A stretch of 64,000 nt of DNA from the NCBI GenBank assembly GCA_951799445.1, contig OX637297.1, positions 9,300,001 to 9,364,000 of the forward strand. The letters are read 5' to 3'. The notes beneath the pieces are model-generated. The model did no database searches. It had not been told where the DNA came from and saw only the letters and a program-made list of their open reading frames with translations. This stretch comes from Pseudisothecium myosuroides. Taxonomy: Eukaryota; Streptophyta; Bryopsida; Hypnales; Lembophyllaceae. Shown one piece after another: positions 24,708 to 33,800 of the stretch. The position numbers and the translations under genes were made by a program. Positions within the stretch are counted from its first letter, which is position 1. Every line of letters starts with the position of its first letter.

Positions 24708-24835
24708 CAGTCTTTCGAAGAGCGGAAGGGCATTTTTGTAGTAGCTGAAAACAAGGTCGGACCCGTGCAAGCGGAAGCTACGATGGTAGCAGGTCCATCC
24801 CAGCGTACAGCAAACCTCCCAGTTTGGAAAGACCC
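24708..24835 (+). pseudogene. Small internal exon of the ParB-like gene
   Basis: Acceptor TTTCATGCAG|CAG, with an alternative NAGNAG site 3 bp on, and donor GACCC|GTAAGTT. The 128-bp exon is open in one frame (QSFEERKGIFVVAENK, ending NLPVWKDP). Its last two bases (CC) join the T of the next exon to make Pro, so the phase fits exactly. The exon sits in otherwise AT-rich DNA. Confidence 0.65.
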
Positions 24836-25863
24836 GTAAGTTACTTTGAACTATATTCTCTTTACATTCCGTTTCTTGCTTGCAATGTTTAGGTTACAAA
24901 CATTGCTAATAATTAGGGTATGGTTGTTTGCAATTGCATTGTACGCACTCCGCTGAAAATGAGGGTAACAGAGCCTCTGTCATAGTCGTTGTTATACACA
25001 TAGCTAAGAAATACGGTAGTACATATGCCGAGAAGAACACACGGTAATGAGTACGTGACCCTGTTATCGGGGATAGTGACCCTAAAACCGTGCATCGTGG
25101 GATCCCACGACAGGGCAATCCCTGTGTAGATTCGAGCATCGTAGGATCTCTGACTTGAAACCCTAGCCGCCCACCACTGCGCGGCCACACGAGTTTTAGG
25201 GTTTGTGGCCCATCGTGGGATCCCCCGATGATAAGATGTGAAGACGCAATCTAAACCGAGACCACATATTAGGCACAGACCAGGCAGCGGATTAGTAACC
25301 CATCGTGGGATCCCCCGATGGAGGATAGTAAAGACCGCGCCTGACCCAGACTTAACAATTAGAAGACCACCTACATAGAGCATTCAAGTACTAAACCGTC
25401 GTGGGAAATCACGACGAGAAAGTCTAGCGTGGGTAGAGAAATTGAGATGAAGGCGCGTTAATAAATAGCGCTGATTATGTGAACAATCAATCGTGGGATC
25501 CCACGACAGACAGTAGTTTCACAGATCATCACCGATCACCTTCTAAGATATTCCAATATCCATTCTATGTTATTTGGTGCCGTCGTCATATGCCGGGACG
25601 CCTTCAGTTAGTGAGTTGAGATGCAGTAACCTCCTGCCCACTACTGTCCGTGAATGTAACCGATCGTGATATCCCACGACAACGGTAATTTGTGAAACCA
25701 GGTCATCAAAATGATCACGAAACCATTCCTTCTCTTTCATAACATCCGTCGTGGGATCCCACGACTAAGGATAAAAATTAAAGTTAGAACGGGAATAATA
25801 TCGCACCACCATCTGCTCTATCGGACAATGTGGAAACTAACATCTTTTTCTACCATGCTGCAG
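24836..25863 (+). repeat. Intron carrying eight element-1 palindromes
   Basis: Palindromes occur at 25094, 25138, 25212, 25302, 25398, 25490, 25663 and 25748. The best (25094, 25490, 25748) are CGTGGGATCCCACG with extended arms. The two at 25212 and 25302 share the asymmetrical CGTGGGATCCCCCG form and flanking cc. All lie in the downstream 770 bp, none in the first 250 bp. The acceptor is accatgctgCAG|TGAAATG. Confidence 0.8.
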
Positions 25864-27187
25864 TGAAATGCAAGTCGTTGAAGGTCCAGAAGAACTGACA
25901 CCCAGGAAGCTTGGTACCTTCATCGACTGCTACATTACGTCTTTGGAGTACACAGGTCCACATCCACCACAAGCCTTTTTCCGATGCGACGAGCAGATTA
26001 CGCATTGGAGAATCGCCTGGAAAGCAGAGAGTGACGGCTCCGCCACTATTCTTCCCACGCTGGTGAATGGGACAATGGGGCACCCAACTGCCAGACTGAA
26101 GGTACTAGAAATGAAGGGGCTTGACGACGACACAGCGCTCCTAGTTGTAGAGGAGAAGGTTCCCCTTTTCGGGGAGATCATAACTTTTGGGCTGATCCTT
26201 GACTACGCGAAGTTCAGCCTCACTCTTTGCGAGTCTGTGACTGCAAGGTCACATCTGATGTGCAAAGACACGTCTAAGCCTCGGTGGAAGCCTAAGGAGC
26301 TGAAGAACCAGTGGGACATAATCCTGGAAGACTTACGAGATACGAACGCTCCCCCCCAAGCTGTGACAGCAGTTGCTCCCACGCCGTCCCCCAAAAAGAA
26401 GACCAGGAAGAGGAAGTCTGCAGTTGGTGCTCCCGGGGACGAAGTTGAAGCCGCAGTTGGGACATCCGGAAAGAAAAAAAAACCGGATACCCCACTCCCG
26501 CTTCACAGGGCTGTTGCTCTAGGGGAGGCAGACGTGAAGAAGATGACACCGGAAGAGATGAATGCGATGAGGACCCTGTACGAGAACTCTTTCGGTGGCC
26601 TGTACAAATGGGGTAGGAAACCAATCTGTGACAGCAAAGGAGAGCTCATCCGCGTGCACTATGACTATCTGCACCAGGCACCTGTAGCACTGCTCGTGTA
26701 CAGGGGAATTCAGGCAGAGCGGCTTGATTCGCTGACGAGGAAGGCACGAATCACACCTGATTATGACTCGGAGAACAGAGTCATAACAGTGCTTCCCCTT
26801 AAAGCGGGACCCTACGGCCCGGCGAAGGTAGTGTCGCACTATGAGAAGCAAGCGCCGAAGAAAGAGATCTTCGAAAACCCCAAGACGCACTACTACATAA
26901 TAGGGGGCCAACACACTGTCCAGGCATTCAAGGACTTGATTAGGCTTGGTGTGATTCCCGAGAAGGACAAGAAGCTCGCCTCCACCTTCAATATTTTACA
27001 TGTGTGGACGGACAAAGATCACCACAGAGACCTAGTGCACTTCTCGCGGGCGCTGAACTAGGATGTTGTTGGCGAACAGAAGGAGCAGAACTTCACGAAG
27101 CAGCTGCTGAACGCAAGAATCAAGTGGCGGAGTATGGGAAGTCCACAGCCAGCACTATTGGGCAGAGCACACTCAGTAGAGTACAAT
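25864..27187 (+). pseudogene. ParB/sulfiredoxin-like domain exon
   Basis: A single open stretch of 441 codons is interrupted by one TAG (27059-27061), after which the same frame continues 42 codons to the donor TACAAT|GTAAGA. In order: an unrecognised N-terminal domain (about 130 residues), a basic low-complexity linker (PSPKKKTRKRK), then a domain with ITVLPLKAGPYGPAKVV and HYYIIGGQHTVQAFKDLI followed by FNILHVWTD. The GGQHT-x2-A pattern on a helix after a beta strand resembles box II of the ParB/Srx fold (GQHR, GERR). ParB folds bind DNA or nucleotides or act as nucleases; which applies here is unknown. No bacterial partition genes are nearby. The family call is moderate, and the stop makes the copy non-functional unless read through. 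Confidence 0.55.
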
Positions 27188-27647
27188 GTAAGAATGCCGC
27201 TGGAGTTGACATATTTTTTTTTTGGGGGTCATCAGAGTGCGCTCTATCTAACCATCGTGGGATCTCCCGATGGTCCTGCACTACACCTCAGACCTTCATT
27301 ACGTTAGAACCTCCTCATCGTGGGATCCCACGACTAAGTCCTGGCTTTGAGATACGGGGTAGTTCTACGTTAGAATGAGGAGATCGTGATATCCCACGAC
27401 ATTAAGTTATGAAATACCAGATGTCGCTAGTTTAGTCTTTTGTGCTGGGGGTTCAGTGCGTGGTGTTTTCAAATTGTGCATGTAGAAGATAGTGGCTCAT
27501 CGTGATATCTCACGACTGCCTGTTGCCTAAACGACTTCCTCGTGGTAACTGACTGATCGTGGGATCACATGACTGTTTATTGGACTTCTTGTGTTCACGT
27601 GGTCTGTCTACGGATCGCGTACTGACTGTTACTCCTTTGTTGGGCAG
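27188..27647 (+). repeat. 460-bp intron with five element-1 palindromes
   Basis: Donor GTAAGA at 27188 and acceptor TTGTTGGGCAG at 27647, phase 0 on both sides. Palindromes lie at 27254, 27317, 27383, 27499 and 27556, including the GATATC-core variants (CGTGATATCCCACG, CGTGATATCTCACG). Five sites in about 320 bp is the densest cluster in the window. Confidence 0.8.
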
Positions 27648-29006
27648 GCGTTTCAGCCGTCGGTGGCATCAATATTTGCGGGAGCAAAGGCGAAAGACAT
27701 CGCCGAACTGAGAATCCCTCTACTCTTCCTAGAGAATGACGCTGATGTTCAGAGATGGATCAAGATAGAGGAGAGATTCATGGCAGGTCTCCTTCCCGAC
27801 GCGGCAGGGCTGGTCGATGTATCCGGGAGTACGGATCGCAAACCGTTGGCGGCAAACGACTTCAAGCCCCTTTACGGACTTAGACCGGAGGACATCAATT
27901 TCCTTGCGGATCAAGTCGAAGCCCAAGTTGTCAGCATGAAGACCTCCGTCGCAAAGTCGAAATCACAGAGAGGTAGAAAACGCATTATCTCTCTTGCTGA
28001 CGCCGGCGCCAAAATTCGGTTGGTCAGGGCGATGAAGAACGAACTCTTGTCACACTATAAGGGTCATCTGCTGCCGGCAAGGATGGTGGAGTACGAGCCT
28101 TACCCAGACTCTTTGTGGGTTGAGTTTGCAACGGAAAGGAACATTCAGCACGAGGATGTGGATATGTGGGTGAACAAGGCAATGGAAGCCCCTGCTGGAA
28201 AGAAGTGGTTGCAGGACCGGACGAGAAATCTCAACAGGACGTTCGACCCAGCTGACCTTCCGCAGTCAGTGATCCAAATGTGGGAGTCGTATTTCAAGCT
28301 GACGGCGGAGGAGGAATTGGTGCAGGCAAATGCACGTGGTTTTTCAGAGCACTATCTTTGTAAAACCATGGACAAAAGCAGCTGGGACATCAGCGCCACC
28401 TTGGCAGCAGGGGACGTCATAGCGTGGAGGGGAAAGAAGAAGCAGCACCTGTACATCTTGTTCATGTTCGAGTCAACGTCCTGCGGGTGTCGCGCCAAAA
28501 TTCTTGAAGAGCGGAAGTTGAAGAGACTCTTTGACGCTCTAGAGTACTATGATCCGCAGGACCAGACAATCGTAGCCCGCTCTGCCGCCGTTCTCCTCAC
28601 AGATGCCGAAGGGTTCCACATGATTGTGGCTCACATAGAGAAACGAAGGATGGAAGTCAAAGCTAGGTTGTGGGACTGGCACGTTTTGAACTACATGGCA
28701 GGGCCCAAAGACTTCTTCCCTCAAGCTCCGGCCAGAGACGGGTACAATGTCTTTGTTGTCTTCATTTTTGGGCACAGCAAAGAGCACGAGCGGCGGACTT
28801 GCTTCAAAAGCTTCTTCCCGGGATTGGACCGCCTGACTCAGGTGTACAAGGCGGAAGATATGCCGGACGACTACCCTTACTGGCGTCGGCAGCAGATGCC
28901 GTATCTGAAGATCAGCAGTGCGTTGATTCTATTCGAAGGACTAGCTTGTAGCGACTATGTCTTTGTCAATGTCAACGGGGGTCCGGAGTTCACATATCTG
29001 GGCTTG
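27648..29006 (+). pseudogene. Central/C-terminal exon, possible permuted methyltransferase-like domain
   Basis: This is a fully open 453-codon exon, phase 0 to 0, with acceptor ...GGGCAG|GCG and donor GGCTTG|GTATGC. The first 200 residues are helical and charged and contain a basic SKSQRGRKR segment. The last ~130 residues show alternating hydrophobic strands: DGYNVFVVFIFGHSKEH, YLKISSALILFEGL and then, across the next intron, YSEGGKVLEVVDSAEAKTL. This order parallels the gene at 62.2-62.8 kb (NVWMWIVTDNWD, EVPLLFLFKGRNEY, STGKNCVGIYAGSK), which I read as a DNA N6/N4 methyltransferase with the cofactor-binding motif at its C-terminus. If so, the DPP[YFW] and FxGxG residues are lost here. The ORF-level call is firm; the fold is an inference. 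Confidence 0.5.
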
Positions 29007-29106
29007 GTATGCACTACAACGATTGTCTTTTCTTTTGTTCTTCTGATAATCTCAATTTTGATTTCGGGGATGTGAATGTCACTAATATCCGGCTGTTGTA
29101 TTTCAG

Positions 29107-29340
29107 TATTCGGAAGGTGGTAAAGTGCTGGAAGTTGTCGATTCAGCGGAAGCTAAGACGTTAAGTCAGGTCTTCGCCAAGCAGATTTGGGACGACAAAC
29201 ATGCGCAGGCGGCACCCCTTCCTCTTCCGGAGGCCGAACACGAGGACGAGGAAGTTGAGAGTGATGATGAAGCTGCTGTAGTTGAAGACATCACCCAACA
29301 CAGACCGGGTTTAGGAACAAGGTCGGTTGAGCACCCTAAG
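29107..29340 (+). pseudogene. Acidic exon of the ParB-like gene
   Basis: A 78-codon phase-0 exon between TGTATTTCAG (29097-29106) and AAG|GTTAGT (29341). It begins YSEGGKVLEVVDSAEAKTLS, which would supply the cofactor-loop strand if the preceding exon is methyltransferase-like, and ends in a strongly acidic tail (EAEHEDEEVESDDEAAV). The 100-bp intron before it has no palindrome. The 125-bp intron after it (29341-29465) carries one at 29366. Confidence 0.6.
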
Positions 29341-29465
29341 GTTAGTGTGCACTATTTGCTGAACCATCGTGATATCTCCGGACGTTGGGCAACGTATATC
29401 TCTCGCATGCTAATCTGGGAGGGCAAACTGAGCTCAATTGTGGTGGGATATTGCCTTTCTCACAG

Positions 29466-31140
29466 GCGAAATCTCTGACTCCCTCCCCCCGGCGAGAGCA
29501 GCTGATTGATCCGCCAAGTGCAGCAGAGGATGCAGACAAAGTTCCCGAAGTTCATTCGGCGTAGGCGGAGCTGGCAGATTTGACAGAGGAGCATGAGAGT
29601 AGTCCAGAGCCGTTACCAACCGAAGAAATTGTAATTCCAATATCGAGCGGGTCGTCAGGCGAAGTGAATTTAGGGATCCAATTAATGGACCCAAGGATAT
29701 CCAAGAGGAAGCCGCGTGAGAAGCCGGTCAAGGAACCTGACACTGCAAAAGATACCGGGAGCACAAAGGTGGCCAAGCGAGCGCGGAAGACAGCAGCCGA
29801 AAATCGGAAGGGGGGGACCTCGAAGTGGATTCCAAGTAAGTCATTGGTGCAGCGCAAACAGTTGCCAGCGAAGCCGACTGGGAGTCCCAATCCCGAAGCA
29901 TCAGTCGTGGCAGAAGCGCTTCTGACTTGTGCCTTGGGACCGTTACCATCGAAGTCTGACAAGTCAACTCAGCCGCAACAGGAGGATGCGTAGGCATCTC
30001 GTGCTTCAGGAGCTGACAGACAGCTTCCGGACCTCGACTTATTAACCCTGGGGGACACTCACTGACTAGCATCGAGGGATCCCACGATGACGAACGAGTC
30101 ATTGGTGAGGAGCGGGGAGGATGCGGCCGACCTCAGCGAGGGGAGGAAAGAGTCGAAGGGGAATGATGACCACCTCGTATCGGGGGATCCCACGACGAGC
30201 CATGCATTACCTGTCGAGACTAAGTTAGCTGTCCCTCGACGTGGTGCAGGGAAGGATGACCAAGGCCGAACACCGGGACCTGAAGGATCGGGGGATCCCA
30301 CGATCGTTAAAGAGTCAGTGGTCTCAATTCAACATGGCGATCCGGCAGAGAGCGAGGGGTTTGAACACCAGGAAGGAGTGGTTGCATTGTCTTCGTCGGG
30401 GGATCCCACGACGGTGCCAGAGCGATTGCTCCCGCCGATGGGCATCACGGTTGCTGTACTGAATGACACCCTTGTTGACTTGGTCCCCCTGAGTCCCAAA
30501 CCTGTTCCTGGAAGGAAGAATAAACCTGTCATAGGGCGGGCGAGGATTGTCGACATTGCTTCACTGGCCTCCAGTGTTCCACTGGAGGTTGCAAGAGAGG
30601 TGGTTCCTGATGACGGTGAGTGCAATTATGACGAAGTGCTAGAGGCCTTACCTTACGAGGCCGATGAAATAATGAAGTTCTGTCTTGTCGATCGTATGAG
30701 AGCATTTGGTCATTTACCAAGTCTAAACCACTATGGGAAGAAGCGTCTCAATACCAACAAGGAAATTCATTTGGAATCCATAAGGCGAGCGAACCGTTTC
30801 CTTTACAAGCCCCTCTTTAAATGGATATTTCAGGATGGTCCGCGTGCAGTGTATGATGGAGGGGATCCACCTGATGCAGACGAAGAGTGGGAGGCAGTGG
30901 AACGCGGCGTTAGAGGGAGGAGGGTGGTGCCTTCGAGCGACGACGAGCTTGAGCCGGGATCTTTGAGTGGTGACCAGCGGGAAAGAGGACCAGTGAGCGC
31001 CGACGAGAGAGGAAAGGGGCAAATGCTCGTCGAGAGGAGGGGAAAAGGATCAATGAGCGGCGGCGAGAGGGAAAGAGGACGATTGGGCAACGAAAGGAGG
31101 GCGAAAAGGTCGCCAGCTTGTAGCGTCCGAGCTCGCGCAG
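29466..31140 (+). pseudogene. Long disordered C-terminal exon with S-G-D-P-T repeats
   Basis: Acceptor TTTCTCACAG|GCG and probable donor CGCGCAG|GTAACA. One reading frame spans 558 codons with three stops: TAG 29562, TAG 29991 and TGA 30063. The protein is rich in charged residues, Ser and Pro, with basic patches (ISKRKPREKP, KVAKRARK). Four element-1 palindromes at exactly 108-bp spacing are translated in the same frame, as SGDPT in three and SRDPT in the first. A more ordered island (REVVPDDGECNYDEVLEAL to FKWIFQDGP) lies at 30590-30840, followed by Arg/Glu/Gly repeats (RERGPVSADERGKG). It is probably a regulatory or DNA-associating tail. No known family is recognised. Confidence 0.55.
30071..30412 (+). 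repeat. Four coding palindromes at exact 108-bp period
   Basis: The copies start at 30071, 30179, 30287 and 30395. Three of the four read CGGGGGATCCCACG and the first CGAGGGATCCCACG. The sequence between them is only faintly similar, for example NESLV against KESVV just after two of the copies, so an ancient 36-codon tandem repeat may have kept only its palindrome. Confidence 0.8.
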
Positions 31141-31259
31141 GTAACATGCCTACATTATTGTCAATGTACATACGAGATAACGAATCTTGAATTGGCCGGT
31201 CACTGAATCTGTGCTTCACTTGTATTCTGCAATTTTTCGAGTGCTTGCTGAACCGGTGG

Positions 31260-31322
31260 CGAAGTCGTCGAATCAGGTAGATGCTGCCGGGGAAGTCGTC
31301 GAATCAGGTAAATGCTGTCGGG
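31260..31322 (+). repeat. Direct duplication of about 31 bp
   Basis: AAGTCGTCGAATCAGGTARA plus TGCTGYCGGGG occurs twice head to tail. Each copy contains an AATCAG|GTARAT that could act as splice donor or acceptor. The first FCP1-like frame begins right after the second copy, so the duplication may mark a deletion or rearrangement junction. Confidence 0.75.
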
Positions 31323-31638
31323 GACGTCTGTTAAGGCGAAGGACGTGCCTATTCTCACGCAGGAAGACTACACAAAGTCGTCCTACAGAGACCCCAAACA
31401 CCCGGATAGGCCCTACTTCCTGAAGGGTCTAAATCATTTCGCCACTAAGCTGGGTTTGAGGTCAACCGAGAATGTTCTCCTTGTTGATGACGATCCACTT
31501 AAAAACCTCTTGAACGATTGTCATAGCGCCATTTTCCCCCGCAAATTTGAAGGGGACTGGAAGGAGCAGTACCTTGTGGGGGTGCTCAGTCCTTGGCTCA
31601 CAGGTCTGTTTAAGTCACAGGAAGCTGTGCCGGCGTAG
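31312..31638 (+). pseudogene. FCP1/NIF phosphatase-like domain, C-terminal half
   Basis: A 108-codon frame from ATG 31312 to TAG 31638. The segment ENVLLVDDDPLKNLLNDCHS followed by AIFPRKF matches the C-terminal half of the FCP1 (NLI-interacting factor, HAD-like) phosphatase fold, where LLVDDSP-x-KN-x3-N and AIFP are hallmarks. The N-terminal half with the DxDGT nucleophile is absent upstream (there is a TAA directly before the ATG). A corresponding N-terminal half lies downstream at 32896. It is therefore a fragment or rearranged gene. In plants intact FCP1-like enzymes act on phospho-Ser in RNA polymerase II tails. Confidence 0.7.
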
Positions 31639-32895
31639 GTCAAGAAGCATCCGCTCCACAATGGTCTGCCACCGGCGGTCCCGTTGACCAGACCCGGGTC
31701 TGACATTTTGAGGGCAGTAGTTTGGTTTTGGTTTTTCTTCCTCGACGGACTTCATCATGATATCTCACGATCTCCTTATGGCGTACATATTATTGCTTGT
31801 AGCTTAAAACTCTTGAACATACTGTAAATATTGTAAATGCATTTTCGAAATATTGGACATTCTTTGTTTGTAGGAGGCATTGATTCAGCCTCGTAGTAAA
31901 TGTGAAAATAAAATTTTTTCCTAAATGCCTTTGATTAAGATAATTATGAGTTCGAAGGGATCACCTTGACCTTGACTATTAATCCGCGTGCATGCACATC
32001 TAGAGATCTAATGGTATACCGTGGAAGTGGATTCTATCGGTAGATCGGACTGTTCTGGGCATTTATCCTTGTCTTTTAAATCTAAAGTGAATGCATTTCC
32101 GGTGCATGACCCTCACTTAGAATTGTTTTTTTACTCCTCGTTCGCAGCTTTAATCTAAATTTGGTTCTGAAATTGTTTATCATATTACTCGGAAGAGTGG
32201 AATTTTTTGAACACTTCATTAGATTTTAACACTGGGCGTCATCATCTTGCGCGGCAAGCTTCATCAGGAGATCGCATGATACGACGTGACGTGTGAACAT
32301 TGAAATGTCGTTTCCGTCCTTGTATTGTCTCATGATATTGTTTTTGTACTTGTGGATGACAATGAAGTTGTAGTTGTGTTTCTACTGTTTGTTTGGGAGT
32401 TCTCCTGCAGTTCCGGTTTGCTGAAGTACGGATTTGAAATTGATAATTTTGTCCTCTGTCTTAGGCTTGATCGGAAGATCTCACGATCATTTTCCCTTGC
32501 ATCGAATTATTAGTCTTAGGCGGATTATGTAATGTCCATTTTTGTTGCTTCAATCAAATGCAATTGAATTTCTGCTGCGTAACTTCCTTTGCTCGAGTAT
32601 TTTCGGTCTTCTAGTATGTCACCCTAAACCTTTTTTTGTATTTGACACGAATTCTAAATCTGCATCCCTTGTTAGTGCTAAATTCTGGGCTGCAGTGACA
32701 CCGTAGAAATATTGCTAATTTCCTTGCACTATGCAGCAAATAAGACATTCAGTCGTTGTTCTTCAAATAACTACCCATGCGTATTTTCAATTAGTGGTTC
32801 TGTTGTATTGCATATTGGTCGAGGGATCTCACGATCAATTGACGTCGTTTTTGTATGTACATGTCTGCGTGCTGAGGCTTACTTGGTCTTTGCAG
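31639..32895. other. Palindrome-bearing non-coding stretch between FCP1 halves
   Basis: The palindromes here are mostly the GATATC and GAGATC variants: 31754, 32263, 32470 and 32818. Poly-T and AT-rich runs are common. No exon is evident; the frame at 32731-33072 extends into the next exon but starts before its acceptor. Confidence 0.5.
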
Positions 32896-33144
32896 AAGGC
32901 GATGCTCTTAGTACTAACAGGGGATCTCTGCGTGAAGGGCGGTGTGGCGGATCTCCCACAGAATATCGAAATTCGGCCCGGCTTCCGTGGTCTTCTCCAA
33001 CATTTCGTTCAAGAAACTCATTGTGGTTTGTGGTCCGCAATGCAACCTTCAACACTGGCCGCTCTTCTTTGACGTATTCTACCGCCGGAAATTCTATCAA
33101 GGTTTCTATTTTTTGCCGGGTCTGACAATCCACGGAAGAACCAG
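32896..33144 (+). pseudogene. FCP1/NIF phosphatase-like domain, N-terminal half
   Basis: Acceptor GGTCTTTGCAG (to 32895) and donor AACCAG|GTGTAT give an 83-codon phase-0 exon. It reads KAMLLVLTGDLCVKG, then IEIRPGFRGLLQHF, THCGLWSAMQPSTLAALL, a TGA at 33070-33072, and RILPPEILSRFLFF. RPG-x3-L and GLWSAMQ-x3-L match FCP1 helix/strand pairs. The nucleophile motif DLDGTL/DxNGVL is shortened to VLTGDLC, so the catalytic Asp pair is missing. Its matching C-terminal half sits 1.3 kb upstream on the same strand, an order opposite to that of a normal gene. Confidence 0.65.
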
Positions 33145-33800
33145 GTGTATCCCCATCGTCGTGCAATACTGAAGACTGTCTTGAACATTCCTCGGACGCG
33201 CAGGGTACTCTTGAATAACAGTGTTGTAATGCTTGTCCTAGATCCTCTTGATTGGGCACATCGCACTTGCTTCGACCGGCGTTGCATGTGAGGGATGATG
33301 TAGATACTGTAGAGTTAGATCGTCCGCACATTATAGCACCGCCTTTTGATTGGTCTTGGGCCCCAAAAAACATGTAGTTGGAAGTGGACTAGCTGGGTTA
33401 TTTATCACCTGTTTGTTGCATCCAAATGATTATATAAGTGGCGAATCCACCTTTTCTATCTGACTGTGATTACACCTTACCAAATGTCTGTAATTGCATT
33501 ATGTTGCTTCATCCATTCTTTTGTGTTATGACTGTGATACTTTGGGAAGTATCTTCTGAGCTCTCCCGATCTGTGATGTCGCATATTAATGCAACCCCGG
33601 ATACAAATGTACCGCTTACAGCAAATGTTGGAGTTGACATCATCTCAAATTCATTGATTTGTTCGAACACTCTATCCCGAAGGAGTATATTTTCTTTCAT
33701 CGGGAAATCTCCAGACCACTTAGCATCCCAAAGCGATTTAAATCTCCTTTGAACGGCATTATGGATTCATTGTACATACCATCGGGAAGATCTCCCGATG
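33145..33800. other. Right flank of element 1 with last palindromes
   Basis: The two final palindromes are ATCGGGAAATCTCCAGAC at 33699 and ATCGGGAAGATCTCCCGAT at 33781-33799, the latter a near-perfect 19-mer. Overlapping minus-strand frames (33373-32879 and 33287-33018) oppose the FCP1 exon and are treated as shadows. GC content falls to background after 33.8 kb, which I take as the right edge. Confidence 0.5.

Noticed and set aside
32879..33373. 164-codon minus-strand frame
   Set aside because: It lies opposite the FCP1-like exon, whose motifs and splice sites support the plus strand.
12612..33799. Palindromes as a CRISPR array, bacterial REP/BIME elements or BamHI linker artefacts
   Set aside because: Spacing is irregular apart from one coding block, spacers are coding or intron DNA, genes have GT-AG introns, and variants without GGATCC (GATATC, GAGATC cores) rule out a cloning linker.
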